The notes beneath the pieces were generated by a model. It did no database searches. It had not been told where the DNA came from and saw nothing but the letters and a program-made list of their open reading frames with translations. From the NCBI RefSeq assembly GCF_014649395.1, contig NZ_BMSY01000001.1, positions 62,001 through 126,000 on the forward strand: DNA of 64,000 nucleotides, written 5' to 3'. Each line of letters begins with the position of its first letter. Positions within the stretch are counted from its first letter, which is position 1. The position numbers and the translations under genes are program-made. Origin of the DNA: Streptomyces aureoverticillatus. Its GTDB lineage: Bacteria; Actinomycetota; Actinomycetes; Streptomycetales; Streptomycetaceae. Shown here one piece after another: positions 1-8,084 of this stretch.

Positions 1-440
1 TGCGCGACGAACACCACCCGGAACTCCGCCACCCCGAAAACCCGCCGATACCCGGCGCGCGCCTCTTCCGCACCCGCCGCGGGCGCACCCGCCCCGCCCA
101 CCCCGTCCACGGCGGCGACCATCCCCGATGTCCCGGCCGACGCCTCGACGCCAATCGATGCCGACGGTGCCTCTCCCGCCCCCACCACCTCCACGCCCAC
201 CGACGCCCGCCCGGCACCCGACGCCGTCGCGACAACTGCCGCCCGCCCCCGGCCCAGCGCCGCCGCCCCGGCCGACGGCACCCCCGGTGTCCCCGCCGAC
301 GCCCCCACACTCATCGATTCCGGCGGAGCCCCTCCCCCGCCCGGCGCCGCCGCCCCAGCCGACGGCACCCCCGTCGCAGCCGCACCCCGCGCCCCCGGCG
401 CGCCCTCCGCCCCAGCCCCGCTGCTTCGCCCCTCAGTCAT
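1..440 (-). CDS. MFS transporter, N-terminal part only (runs off the left edge)
   Basis: Reading leftwards from an ATG at 440, one frame stays open to the edge (146 codons). Its last visible residues, YRRVFGVAEFRVVFVA, look like the start of the first transmembrane helix of major facilitator superfamily exporters. It is therefore probably a proton-driven drug or metabolite exporter in the cytoplasmic membrane. Before that lies about 120 residues of Ala/Gly/Pro-rich sequence with internal near-repeats (GVPSAGAAA occurs twice). MFS proteins usually have short N-termini, so the true start may be the in-frame ATG at 314 or at 122, which would leave the repeats as leader DNA. It diverges from an ArsR-type regulator, a common arrangement for a regulated exporter. 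The family call rests on about 16 residues and on context. Confidence 0.55.
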   Translation of the reverse strand, partial: MTEGRSSGAGAEGAPGARGAAATGVPSAGAAAPGGGGAPPESMSVGASAGTPGVPSAGAAALGRGRAAVVATASGAGRASVGVEVVGAGEAPSASIGVEASAGTSGMVAAVDGVGGAGAPAAGAEEARAGYRRVFGVAEFRVVFVA

Positions 441-480
441 GCCGACACCCTGGCGGCGCCCCGCGGCGGCTCCTAAAGTT

Positions 481-496
481 TCGGCTGCAGCCGAAT
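481..496. promoter_or_regulatory. Perfect 16-bp palindrome, probable ArsR-family operator
   Basis: TTCGGCTGCAGCCGAA is a perfect palindrome. It lies between the divergent MFS gene (start 440 or further left) and the ArsR-type gene (start 532). The symmetry, size and position fit an operator for the dimeric winged-helix protein encoded next to it. Binding is inferred. Confidence 0.6.
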
Positions 497-531
497 CCAC
501 GGCGCAGGGCGGCGGGACGGAGCGTGGCGGG

Positions 532-1512
532 ATGCCCTTTCAGCTGCACTTCGGGGAAGACGATCTGTTGCGGTGCCGGTTCGCGGTGTCTCCGTTGTGG
601 GAGACGCAGGAGGCGGTGCGGACGCTGAAGCGGCCCGAGCGGCACGGGTATCACCCGCGGTGGCTGCGCGGGATCCGGGAGGCGGGGGCGCGACTCGACC
701 TGGCGGCCGTCTGGCTGCTGATGCCGTCGCGCGGGCACAGCCCGGACTTCCTGGGGCCGCCGCCGCTGGGGCCCGCCGCGAGCTTCGAGGAGGAGATCGC
801 GGCGGTGCGCGCGGCCGACCCGGAGGCCGCGCGGGACGACATGGCGCGGGCCCTCGCCGAGACGCCGGGCGCCGCCGAGAGCGCGACCGGACGCCGGCTG
901 CTCGCCGAACCGGCGCGCGCGGTGGGCGAGTTGGCCGACGTCGTGGAAGCCGCCTGGCACGCCCTGGTCGAGCCGTACTGGCCCCGCCTGCGCGCGCTGC
1001 TCGAAGCCGATGTGACGTACCACTCGCGGCGGCTCGCCGAGGTCGGCCTCGGCGCCCTGCTGCCGGAGCTGGACCGCCGCCTCGCCTGGGACTCCGGGAC
1101 GCTGACGGCGCGGTGGCGGGGGCGGCACGTGCGGCACCTGGACGGGCGCGGCCTGGTCCTCATGCCCAGCGTCTTCAGCTGGCCCGATGTGATCAGCGGC
1201 TTCGACCCGCCCTGGCAGCCGACCCTGGTCTACCCGGCCCGCGGCCTCGCCGGCCTGTGGTCCGCCCCCGCGGACCGCGCCCCCGAGGCCCTCGCCCGGC
1301 TCCTCGGCCGCAACCGCGCCGCCGTCCTGACCGCCCTGGCCGAGCCCGCCGGCACCTCGGCGCTCGCCGACCGCCTGGCCCTGGCCCCGTCCTCGGTCTC
1401 GGCCCATCTGGCGGCGCTGCGCGACGCGGGCCTGCTCACCTCGCGCCGCTACGGGCACCAGGTCCTGTACGAGCGCACCCCCCTGGGCGTCGCCCTCGCC
1501 ACGGGCGACTGA
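532..1512 (+). CDS. ArsR-family winged-helix regulator with DUF5937-like N-terminal domain
   Basis: A 326-residue protein. The N-terminal part (about 1-240, beginning MPFQLHFGEDDLLRCRFAVS) resembles the DUF5937 region seen in many Streptomyces regulators. The C-terminal part (about 245-326) is an ArsR-like winged helix with LADRLALAPSSVSAHLAALR as the recognition region, followed by a wing (GLLTSRRYGHQVLYERT). The frame is open further upstream to 439, but MPFQLHF is the family start and the upstream frame would run through the palindrome. It probably represses itself and the divergent MFS gene, responding to an unknown ligand bound by the N-terminal domain. Confidence 0.85.
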   Translation: MPFQLHFGEDDLLRCRFAVSPLWETQEAVRTLKRPERHGYHPRWLRGIREAGARLDLAAVWLLMPSRGHSPDFLGPPPLGPAASFEEEIAAVRAADPEAARDDMARALAETPGAAESATGRRLLAEPARAVGELADVVEAAWHALVEPYWPRLRALLEADVTYHSRRLAEVGLGALLPELDRRLAWDSGTLTARWRGRHVRHLDGRGLVLMPSVFSWPDVISGFDPPWQPTLVYPARGLAGLWSAPADRAPEALARLLGRNRAAVLTALAEPAGTSALADRLALAPSSVSAHLAALRDAGLLTSRRYGHQVLYERTPLGVALATGD

Positions 1513-1699
1513 CCCGGCCGTCCAGGCATCGAGACGGCCGCCCCGCCACTGACCCCTGCCGTCCCGGCATCGACACCGCCATCCCGGCACCGAGGACCGG
1601 CCCCGGCGGTGTCGCACACGAGGGCGATAGATCCCTTATGTCACGATTACGCACGACTCGTCCGCCCGTCTGCCCGTCACCGTCGTCCAAGGGGTCTGG

Positions 1700-2734
1700 A
1701 TGCACCGGCTGCTCCGTACGTTCACGGCACTCACGGCCGCCGCGGCCCTCGGCCTTACGGCGGGCTGCTCGTCCGGGTCCGACTCGGGGCCGGGCGAGGA
1801 GAAGAAGAAGGGCGAGGCGTCGGCCGCCGCGAGCCCGAAGGCCGCGCGGTCGGCACCGCACCGCTTCTGGGTGGACCCGCAGAGCGAGGCGGCACGCCAG
1901 GTCAGGGAGTGGCAGCAGGAGGGCCGCACCCGGGACGCCGAGGCGCTCAAGAGCATCGCCGACCAGCCGATGGCGGTGTGGCCGGCCGGTGACGACCCGG
2001 CACCGGACATCAAGAAGGCCACCGCGGGCGCGACGGACGAGGACCGCACGGCGGTGCTCGTCGCCTACAACATCCCGCACCGCGACTGCGGCCAGCACTC
2101 CGCGGGCGGCGCGCACGACGCGGCGTACTACCGCCAGTGGCTCGGCACGTTCGCCGAGACCATCGGGAACAGCAAGGCCCTGGTGATCCTGGAGCCGGAC
2201 GCGATCCCGCACATCGTGGACGGCTGCACCCCCGCCCAATACCACGAGGAGCGCTACGAGCTCCTGTCGGAGGCGATCGAGCGGCTCAAGCGGCAGCCGA
2301 ACGTCAGGGTCTATCTGGACGCGGGCAACCCCGGCTGGATCAACGACCCGTACCAGCTCACCCTGCCGCTGCAGCGGGCGGGCGTCGCACGGGCCGACGG
2401 CTTCTCGCTCAACGTCTCCAACTTCCAGGACGACGACACCGTCAAGGCGTACGGCCGCAAGGTCTCCGCCACCGTCGGCGGCAAGCACTTCGTGATGGAC
2501 AGCAGCCGCAACGGCAAGGGCCCGCTCGCCGGCGACCGGCAGGACGCCTGGTGCAACCCGCCGGGACGGGGCCTCGGCACCCCGCCCACGGACCGCACCG
2601 GCGACCCGCTGCTCGACGCCTACCTGTGGATCAAGCGGCCCGGCGACTCGGACGGCCCGTGCCGCGGCGGACCGGCCGCGGGGCAGTGGTGGCCGGACTA
2701 CGCGCTCGGACTCGTGCGCAACGCGAAGGCGTAG
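1700..2734 (+). CDS. cslZ: Glycoside hydrolase family 6 endoglucanase, lipoprotein
   Basis: A 344-residue secreted beta-1,4-glucanase. A signal peptide ends in the lipobox LTAGC (Cys23), so it should be lipid-anchored outside the membrane. A charged linker (about 24-50) precedes the GH6 domain. Family motifs are visible: YNIPHRDCGQHSAGG with Asp129, VILEPDAIPH with Asp167 as the probable general acid, and DAWCNPPGRGLG near the C-terminus. There is no carbohydrate-binding module. In other Streptomyces a GH6 lipoprotein sits beside cslA-glxA and is called cslZ. The same association, although on the opposite strand, suggests that it trims the beta-glucan made by CslA. The symbol is by analogy. 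Confidence 0.85.
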   Translation: MHRLLRTFTALTAAAALGLTAGCSSGSDSGPGEEKKKGEASAAASPKAARSAPHRFWVDPQSEAARQVREWQQEGRTRDAEALKSIADQPMAVWPAGDDPAPDIKKATAGATDEDRTAVLVAYNIPHRDCGQHSAGGAHDAAYYRQWLGTFAETIGNSKALVILEPDAIPHIVDGCTPAQYHEERYELLSEAIERLKRQPNVRVYLDAGNPGWINDPYQLTLPLQRAGVARADGFSLNVSNFQDDDTVKAYGRKVSATVGGKHFVMDSSRNGKGPLAGDRQDAWCNPPGRGLGTPPTDRTGDPLLDAYLWIKRPGDSDGPCRGGPAAGQWWPDYALGLVRNAKA

Positions 2735-2793
2735 CCGATCTGATGGTCGGGTGGACGGTGTGTGCAGGTCAACTCGCCCGTGTGGAAAGCGCC

Positions 2794-2810
2794 TTGGCCG
2801 AGCTGGCCAA
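2794..2810. other. Short inverted repeat between the GH6 gene and comB
   Basis: TTGGCC-GAGCT-GGCCAA (6-bp arms, 5-bp spacer) lies 60 nt after the GH6 stop and 32 nt before comB. It could be a weak terminator or an operator. It has no T-run. Confidence 0.3.
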
Positions 2811-2841
2811 AGGCCCGCGGTTGCTGGCAGCCTGAGGGCGC

Positions 2842-3600
2842 ATGGGGCGCGAAGACTTCTCACAGGCGGGCTACGGCGTGCGGTTCGAATGGGGCACGTC
2901 CGGAGCGAAACGCCTGGCGCCCGCCGTGTCCAGCCTGGTGATCGTCGACGTGCTCTCGTTCTCCACGTCGGTGTCCGTCGCCGTGGAGTCCGGCTCCCGG
3001 GTCTTCCCCTACCCGTGGCGCGACGAGAGCGCCACAGCGTTCGCCCGCCAGATGGACGCCCGGCTCGCGGTGGGACGCCGCGCCGTCACCGCGACCAGCC
3101 CCTGGTCGCTGTCCCCGGCCGCGCTGCGGCGCGCGCCGCTCGCGCCGCGCCTGGTGCTGCCCTCGCCCAACGGCTCGACGATCGCCGCGTCGGCGGGCGG
3201 CGTGGCCGTCGCGGTCGGGTCGCTGCGCAACGCCACCGCCGTGGGCAAGTGGCTCACCGGCCTGGGGCACGGCACCCCCGAGCACCCCGTGGGCGTGATC
3301 GCGGCGGGCGAGCGCTGGCCCGACGGCACCCTGCGGCCCGCCCTTGAGGACCTGCTCGGCGCCGGGGCCGTGATCGCCGCGCTGCGCGCCCGCGGCGGCA
3401 CGGAGCTGTCCCCGGAGGCCGACGCGGCCGCTTCGGCCTTCGTCGCCGCCGTGGACGTCGGGGAGGCCGTCGCGTCCTGCTCCTCGGGCCGCGAGCTGGC
3501 CGACGGCGGCTACGCGGAGGACGTGGAGATCGCCACCGAGACGGACACGTGCGTGGTGGTGCCGGTGCTGACGCACGGGGCGTTCGTCGCGGCCGAGTGA
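2842..3600 (+). CDS. ComB-family 2-phosphosulfolactate phosphatase homologue
   Basis: A 252-residue cytosolic protein of the ComB family. Characteristic segments are VIVDVLSFSTSVSVAVE near residue 35, LVLPSPNGST near 107, and VGSLRNATAVGKWL near 127. ComB hydrolyses 2-phosphosulfolactate in coenzyme M synthesis. Actinobacteria make no coenzyme M, so the true substrate here is likely to be another phosphorylated 2-hydroxy acid and is unknown. The ATG is preceded by GAGGGCGC, a usable ribosome site. It is convergent with glxA. Confidence 0.8.
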   Translation: MGREDFSQAGYGVRFEWGTSGAKRLAPAVSSLVIVDVLSFSTSVSVAVESGSRVFPYPWRDESATAFARQMDARLAVGRRAVTATSPWSLSPAALRRAPLAPRLVLPSPNGSTIAASAGGVAVAVGSLRNATAVGKWLTGLGHGTPEHPVGVIAAGERWPDGTLRPALEDLLGAGAVIAALRARGGTELSPEADAAASAFVAAVDVGEAVASCSSGRELADGGYAEDVEIATETDTCVVVPVLTHGAFVAAE

Positions 3601-3635
3601 CCGGCCCGCGCCGCACGAGGCGTAACCCCACGCCC

Positions 3636-3680
3636 ACGTCACCCCACGTGACGTAGAACCACGTCACCTCACTTGACGTG
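3636..3680. terminator. Pair of hairpins between convergent comB and glxA
   Basis: Two stem-loops built from related CACGTCA/TGACGTG sequence: ACGTCAC (3636-3642) with GTGACGT (3648-3654), and CACGTCA (3660-3666) with TGACGTG (3674-3680). The second contains the glxA stop codon. They probably act as a bidirectional terminator. Confidence 0.55.
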
Positions 3681-5648
3681 CACCCACTTCGCCTCCGACG
3701 AGGCCCCGTCCGCGTCCGTCACGAACAGCATGTACCAGCCGGGCGGCACCAGCGCCGTGTCCTCGCGCGGCACCTCCACGGTCACCGAGCCCTGCCCCTT
3801 GGTGAGCCCGAGCGCGATGGACCGCTGCTCCACGTCGGTGGTGTGCGTGACGGCGCTCGGCCGCATCAGGCGGGCCGAGACGAGCTTCTCCGGGTGTTCG
3901 GTGCGGAACGTCGCGCGGCCGTCGGCGGGCAGGTCCTCGGGGCCGACACCGAGCACGGGCCGGTCCTTGCCCGCCTTGTGCAGCGAGGGCGGGGTGTAGA
4001 TCTCCATGCGCTGCTCGAAGTGGCCGAGCTTGGTGTTCTGCTCGTTGTCGAAGAGCGGGTCGGAGCCGAAGGTGGCGACGCGCCCGTCGGGCAGGAGCAG
4101 CGCCTCGGAGTGGTAGTTGCGGCCGACCCGGGGCGAGGCGGCGTCGCGGAAGGCGCCCTGGCCGGCGTTGGCCCGCGGGTCGTAGAACTGGGCCTTGAGG
4201 ATGTTGCTGCCGCTGCGCCCCCGGTAGTCGGAGGAGCCGTTGGTGGTGAACACCGAGTCGTCCGGCATGATGACGCTGTTCAAGTACCGGGTCCCCTGCG
4301 GCAGTTCGGGGCCGTTCTTGAAGGCGGGATTGTCCTGCCGCAGGTCGATCACGGCGGTGCGCCGGGTGGCCTTCTTGGACTCGCCGACCCCGCCCCCGCC
4401 GAGAATCATGATCTTCTGGTCCTGGGCGGGCGGCAGCAGGACGGACGCGGACGTCTCGGTCTGGTCGAGGTCGGTGAGCCCGGGGACCTTCTCGAACTTG
4501 TTGGTCTTCGGGTCCCACAGGCCCGGCTCACGGCCCTTGGTCGCGGGTCCGTAACCGGCGTTGGACGCCGGGTAGAAGAGCTTGCCGCCCTTGGTGAGGA
4601 AGAGCGCCGGGTAGGTGGGGAAGTACCGCTTGGGGCCGTCGGTCCACCGCTTGGTCTTCGGGTCGTAGATCTCGTTGTCGCCGGGGTCGACGACACCGAC
4701 GTCGTCGAGTCCGGACACGGCGAGCACCCGGCCGTCCTCCAGGCCGACCAGCGTCGGGTACCAGCGGGCCTTCTTCATCGGCTCCACGGCGACGTACTTC
4801 TCGGCCGTCGGGTCGAATTCGTACGCCGCCTTGATGCCCTGGAAGTCCTGCTTGTCCATGGTGAGCTTCTCGGCGATGCCGTACGTGTTGTCGGCCTCCT
4901 TGCCCTTCAGGCCCTCGATCTCGTACTGCGCGGACTCCTCCGTCACCGACTGCTCGCCGTCCTCCAGCGCCTCCACGAAGACGCGTGCCTCGCTCGCGAC
5001 GACCTTCGTCTTCCAGGGCTGCATCGCACCGTTCTTGGTGTACGAGATCTCGTAGTCCCGCTGGGCCTTGGGGACCTTCACGTCGAACTTGCTGACGTAC
5101 TCGATGCCGGAGGGCGAGCGGAACTTGGTGCCCTTCTTCAGGACGACGGGCGCGTCGGGGTTCTCGTTCTTCACCCGCATGCCGCCGCCGGCCCGCTCCA
5201 CCTCGCCGTCGAGGAGTTCGTAGCGGGCGGTGCCGCCGGCCACCAGGAGGCGGCCGTCGGGGAGCTGGGCGTGGCCGGAGCAGAAGAAGTCCTCGGGGGT
5301 GGGGATCTTCTTGAAGGTGTTGTTCTTCGGGTCCCACAGCACGGTGTCGAAGGAACCGGCGTCGAATTTCTTCTGCTCGTTCCCGGACCCGGCGACGATC
5401 AGCACCTTCCCGGTGTGCAGCAGGGCCGCGTGGATGGCGTTGGTGCGGTACTCCTTCGGGATGTCGACCTGCTGCCACGAGCCGTACTTCTTCTTGTAGC
5501 CGGGCTGCGCGATCTTGTACTCGTAGTACTTCTCCTCCGCGAAGGAGACGGCGGCGGGGGCGTTGAGGCCGATCAGCACCGCGCCCGCGCCCACACCGAA
5601 GGCGATCTTCTTGGAGCGCTTGGAGAGTTCGGGGAACCGGTAGGGCAT
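3669..5648 (-). CDS. glxA: GlxA, galactose-oxidase-like radical copper oxidase
   Basis: A 659-residue membrane-anchored extracytoplasmic enzyme. A basic N-terminus and hydrophobic segment (about 14-36) are followed by a kelch propeller and a C-terminal DUF1929-like domain. Radical-copper residues can be placed: Cys123 in DFFCSGHAQL and Tyr297 in RWYPT form the expected Tyr-Cys crosslink, with the neighbouring Trp296; Tyr512-His513 in GRNYHSEALLLPDGR and a His in SAVTHTTDVEQ are the other copper ligands. GlxA acts on the CslA-made glycan at hyphal tips and is needed for its deposition. Its ATG lies 4 nt after the cslA stop, with GGAGG at the cslA end, so the two are translationally linked. Confidence 0.93.
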   Translation of the reverse strand: MPYRFPELSKRSKKIAFGVGAGAVLIGLNAPAAVSFAEEKYYEYKIAQPGYKKKYGSWQQVDIPKEYRTNAIHAALLHTGKVLIVAGSGNEQKKFDAGSFDTVLWDPKNNTFKKIPTPEDFFCSGHAQLPDGRLLVAGGTARYELLDGEVERAGGGMRVKNENPDAPVVLKKGTKFRSPSGIEYVSKFDVKVPKAQRDYEISYTKNGAMQPWKTKVVASEARVFVEALEDGEQSVTEESAQYEIEGLKGKEADNTYGIAEKLTMDKQDFQGIKAAYEFDPTAEKYVAVEPMKKARWYPTLVGLEDGRVLAVSGLDDVGVVDPGDNEIYDPKTKRWTDGPKRYFPTYPALFLTKGGKLFYPASNAGYGPATKGREPGLWDPKTNKFEKVPGLTDLDQTETSASVLLPPAQDQKIMILGGGGVGESKKATRRTAVIDLRQDNPAFKNGPELPQGTRYLNSVIMPDDSVFTTNGSSDYRGRSGSNILKAQFYDPRANAGQGAFRDAASPRVGRNYHSEALLLPDGRVATFGSDPLFDNEQNTKLGHFEQRMEIYTPPSLHKAGKDRPVLGVGPEDLPADGRATFRTEHPEKLVSARLMRPSAVTHTTDVEQRSIALGLTKGQGSVTVEVPREDTALVPPGWYMLFVTDADGASSEAKWVHVK

Positions 5649-5652
5649 GGCG

Positions 5653-7473
5653 TCAGTTACCTCCAGTCGTCGTGCCGGTGGCGAAGGCGGGCTCCGGCTC
5701 GGCGTCGGCGGCCGCGGCCCGTGCCTTGAGCCGCTGCCGGGCGGCGGCGCGGACCTTGCGGGCGCGGCGCTCCTTCACCTCGGTGAAGCCCCACACCGCG
5801 ACCGGCGCCAGCGAGATGGCCATGGCGAGCGCCGCCCAGGTGCGCATCGCCACATGCGTGTGGCCGAGCACGAACGACGCGACGAGCGAACTGGCGAGCA
5901 CCACCGCCCAGAACAGATGGATGCGGAAGGTCAGCAGCCGGTCGGCGGTGACACCGCCGCCCTTGGGCGTGACGACGAAGCGGCTCGGGCGGCGCAGCAC
6001 GGCCGAGCCCAGCGACTTGGCGTAGATCGGCGCGGACAGCGCGGACATCGCCATCCCGGCGAGCCCGCCGGAGCCCTCTGGTTCGTGCGGCGAGACGTTG
6101 TGGCGCCGGTTCCACAGGTACAGGCCGATCTGCAGGGCGGCGGCGTCGCTGTAGAGCATCAGCCACACGGAGGCCGCGACCTGCGTGCCGGACGCGCCGA
6201 ACCACAGGAAGAGGACGCAACTCAGAATGCCGAGCAGCCAGTTGACGGCCGTCATGGGGTAGTAGACGAGCATCAGCGTGTACGAGAACAGGCGCCCGGG
6301 CGGCATGCTGAAGGGTGCCCTCCAGTACTGCTTGAAGAGCGTCTCGTAGGTGCCGCGCGACCAGCGCATCTGCTGGGTGAAGAAGTCCGTCCAGGAGGCC
6401 GGGCCCTCGCCGACGGCCAGCACGTCCGGGGTGTACACGGACCGCCAGTGCCGGCCGGTGCGCGGGTTCCTGTGCCGGTGCAGCTCGAAGCCGGTGGCCA
6501 TGTCCTCGGTGATGGAGTCGTGCAGGCCGCCGATCTGGCGCAGGGCCTCGATGCGTACGACGTTGTTGGTGCCGACGAACATGGGCGCGCGGTAGCGGTT
6601 GCCGGCCCGCTGGATCAGCGCGTGGAAGAGGAACTGCTGGGACTCGGCGGCCTTGGTGACCGGTGAGGTGTAGTTGCCGTACACCTGCGGGCCGACGACG
6701 AAGGCGACGTCCGGGTCCCGGAAGAACCCCATCATCCGCTCCAGGAACGCGGGCAGCGGCACGTGGTCGGTGTCCACGGAGGCGAAGAAGTCGTAGTCGC
6801 CGCCGTGCATGGCGAGCCAGGCGTTGTAGTTGCCGTGCTTGGTGCGGGCCTTGTGCGGGCCCTTCTTGCGGTTCCACTCCGGGATGCCGAGCCGGGTGAA
6901 GTGGCGTACGCCGAGTTCCTCGCAGAGCGCCTTGGCCTCGTCGTCGTCTCCCTCGTCGAGCAGCCAGACGTCGAGGGGGCCGGTGTGGTGTATCCGTACG
7001 GCGCCCTCCAGGGTGGCGCGGACCATGGCCAGGGGTTCCTTGCCGGGGACGTACGTCGTCAGGAAGGCCACGCGGGTGCCGGGCTCGGGCACGACCGGGA
7101 CGGGGTCGCGGGCGACCATCGTGGCGTGCGCGATGGACACCACGTTGACCAGCATGAACAGCTCGATCAGGCCGATCGCCAGGAGCATCGTGACGTCGAG
7201 GCCGATCAGCCAGCGGTCGCCGCCCTCACGTTCCGTCCAGTGGGAGGGCCAGACGAGGTACACGAGGAGCGCGCCGGTCAGGACGGGGGCCAGCGTCATC
7301 AGCAGGACGGCGCGTATTCGGTGGGGCTCGCGGGCGAGGAGTGGTCGGTACTGCACCCGGTAGCCACCGTGGGCGGCGCCGGTGCCGCCGGTGCCGCCGC
7401 CCGTGCCCTCCGGCTCGGTGAGCGGTCCGGCGAGCCGGCTGTGGGTGTCGTAGTCGTAGCCCTCCGGCCGCAC
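5653..7473 (-). CDS. cslA: CslA, cellulose-synthase-like GT2 glycosyltransferase
   Basis: An integral-membrane family 2 processive glycosyltransferase, 606 residues, that makes a beta-linked glucan at hyphal tips. Two N-terminal transmembrane helices follow a Gly-rich cytosolic leader (about 10-45). Catalytic motifs are present in order: the first Asp in VWLLDEGDDDEAK, FFASVDTDHVP, TEDMATGFELHRH and QQMRWSRGTYE (the QxxRW motif). Several more membrane helices follow. The C-terminus is Arg/Ala-rich. I chose GTG at 7473 because GGAGGGCGCT precedes it; an in-frame TTG at 7497 would add eight residues. It heads the cslA-glxA operon. Confidence 0.9.
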   Translation of the reverse strand: MRPEGYDYDTHSRLAGPLTEPEGTGGGTGGTGAAHGGYRVQYRPLLAREPHRIRAVLLMTLAPVLTGALLVYLVWPSHWTEREGGDRWLIGLDVTMLLAIGLIELFMLVNVVSIAHATMVARDPVPVVPEPGTRVAFLTTYVPGKEPLAMVRATLEGAVRIHHTGPLDVWLLDEGDDDEAKALCEELGVRHFTRLGIPEWNRKKGPHKARTKHGNYNAWLAMHGGDYDFFASVDTDHVPLPAFLERMMGFFRDPDVAFVVGPQVYGNYTSPVTKAAESQQFLFHALIQRAGNRYRAPMFVGTNNVVRIEALRQIGGLHDSITEDMATGFELHRHRNPRTGRHWRSVYTPDVLAVGEGPASWTDFFTQQMRWSRGTYETLFKQYWRAPFSMPPGRLFSYTLMLVYYPMTAVNWLLGILSCVLFLWFGASGTQVAASVWLMLYSDAAALQIGLYLWNRRHNVSPHEPEGSGGLAGMAMSALSAPIYAKSLGSAVLRRPSRFVVTPKGGGVTADRLLTFRIHLFWAVVLASSLVASFVLGHTHVAMRTWAALAMAISLAPVAVWGFTEVKERRARKVRAAARQRLKARAAAADAEPEPAFATGTTTGGN

Positions 7474-7506
7474 AGCGCCCTCCAGGTGATCGAACAAGCC
7501 GATATG

Positions 7507-7520
7507 TCCACAAAAGTGGA
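7507..7520. promoter_or_regulatory. Inverted repeat upstream of cslA
   Basis: TCCAC-AAAA-GTGGA, 5-bp perfect arms around an A4 spacer, lies 34 nt upstream of the proposed cslA start. It sits in a locally AT-richer patch, as expected for a promoter or operator. The regulator is unknown. Confidence 0.4.
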
Positions 7521-7620
7521 GTTATCCCGGCGTGTCGAACCGGACGCGTCCGTGCGAGCGGTTTTATCCTGCGGATCGCTGTGCGGGGTGGGGTGACCGC
7601 GGCCCCCCGGGCGCCCGGGG

Positions 7621-7810
7621 GCGGGCGTGCTGGCCCCCGGCTTACCGGGCACCCGGGGGGAGGTGTGCTGGCCCCCGGCTTACCGGGCACCCGGGAGTGG
7701 GTGTGCTGGCCCCCGGCTTACCGGGCACCCGGGAGCGGGCGGGGCGACCCTGGCCTACCAGGCACCCGGGGCGAGCGTTCCGGCCCCGCCCTACCAGGCA
7801 CCCGGGGGCA
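7621..7810. repeat. Tandem array of a 38-bp unit, about five copies
   Basis: Three nearly identical copies begin at 7627, 7665 and 7703, each carrying GTGCTGGCCCCCGGCTTACC followed by GGGCACCCGGG. Two degenerate copies follow, with CTACCAGGCACCCGGGG near 7755 and 7791. Each unit contains a CCCGG/CCGGG hairpin. All frames are low-complexity and partly open, so no protein is called. The stretch from 7521 to 8877 contains this array, the next two repeat entries and no credible gene. Confidence 0.85.
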
Positions 7811-8084
7811 GGCGGGGCTCCCCCTTCCGTGGCCTCCTGCCACGCCGGGGGCACGTTCCTCTCCGCCGCTCCGCGGCGGGTCTCCCACCCGCCCACCCGT
7901 TCACCGTGGGCCTTCCGGTCGGGCGGGAGCGGACGTGGCGGCCCACACCCGTGGGGGAGCCGGTGCCTGCGTGGCCCTCGGTGGTGCGGACCGGTTGGCG
8001 TCTGCGGGCACAGCGCGGTGCAGGCGGCGGCAGGCGCGCCCTCCCGTTCCCGCTCCCCACTGCGGGCAGCCACCCCAACCAGCC

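Noticed and set aside
7621..7810. CRISPR-like array
   Set aside because: Units are contiguous 38-bp tandem copies without unique spacers, and no cas genes are present.
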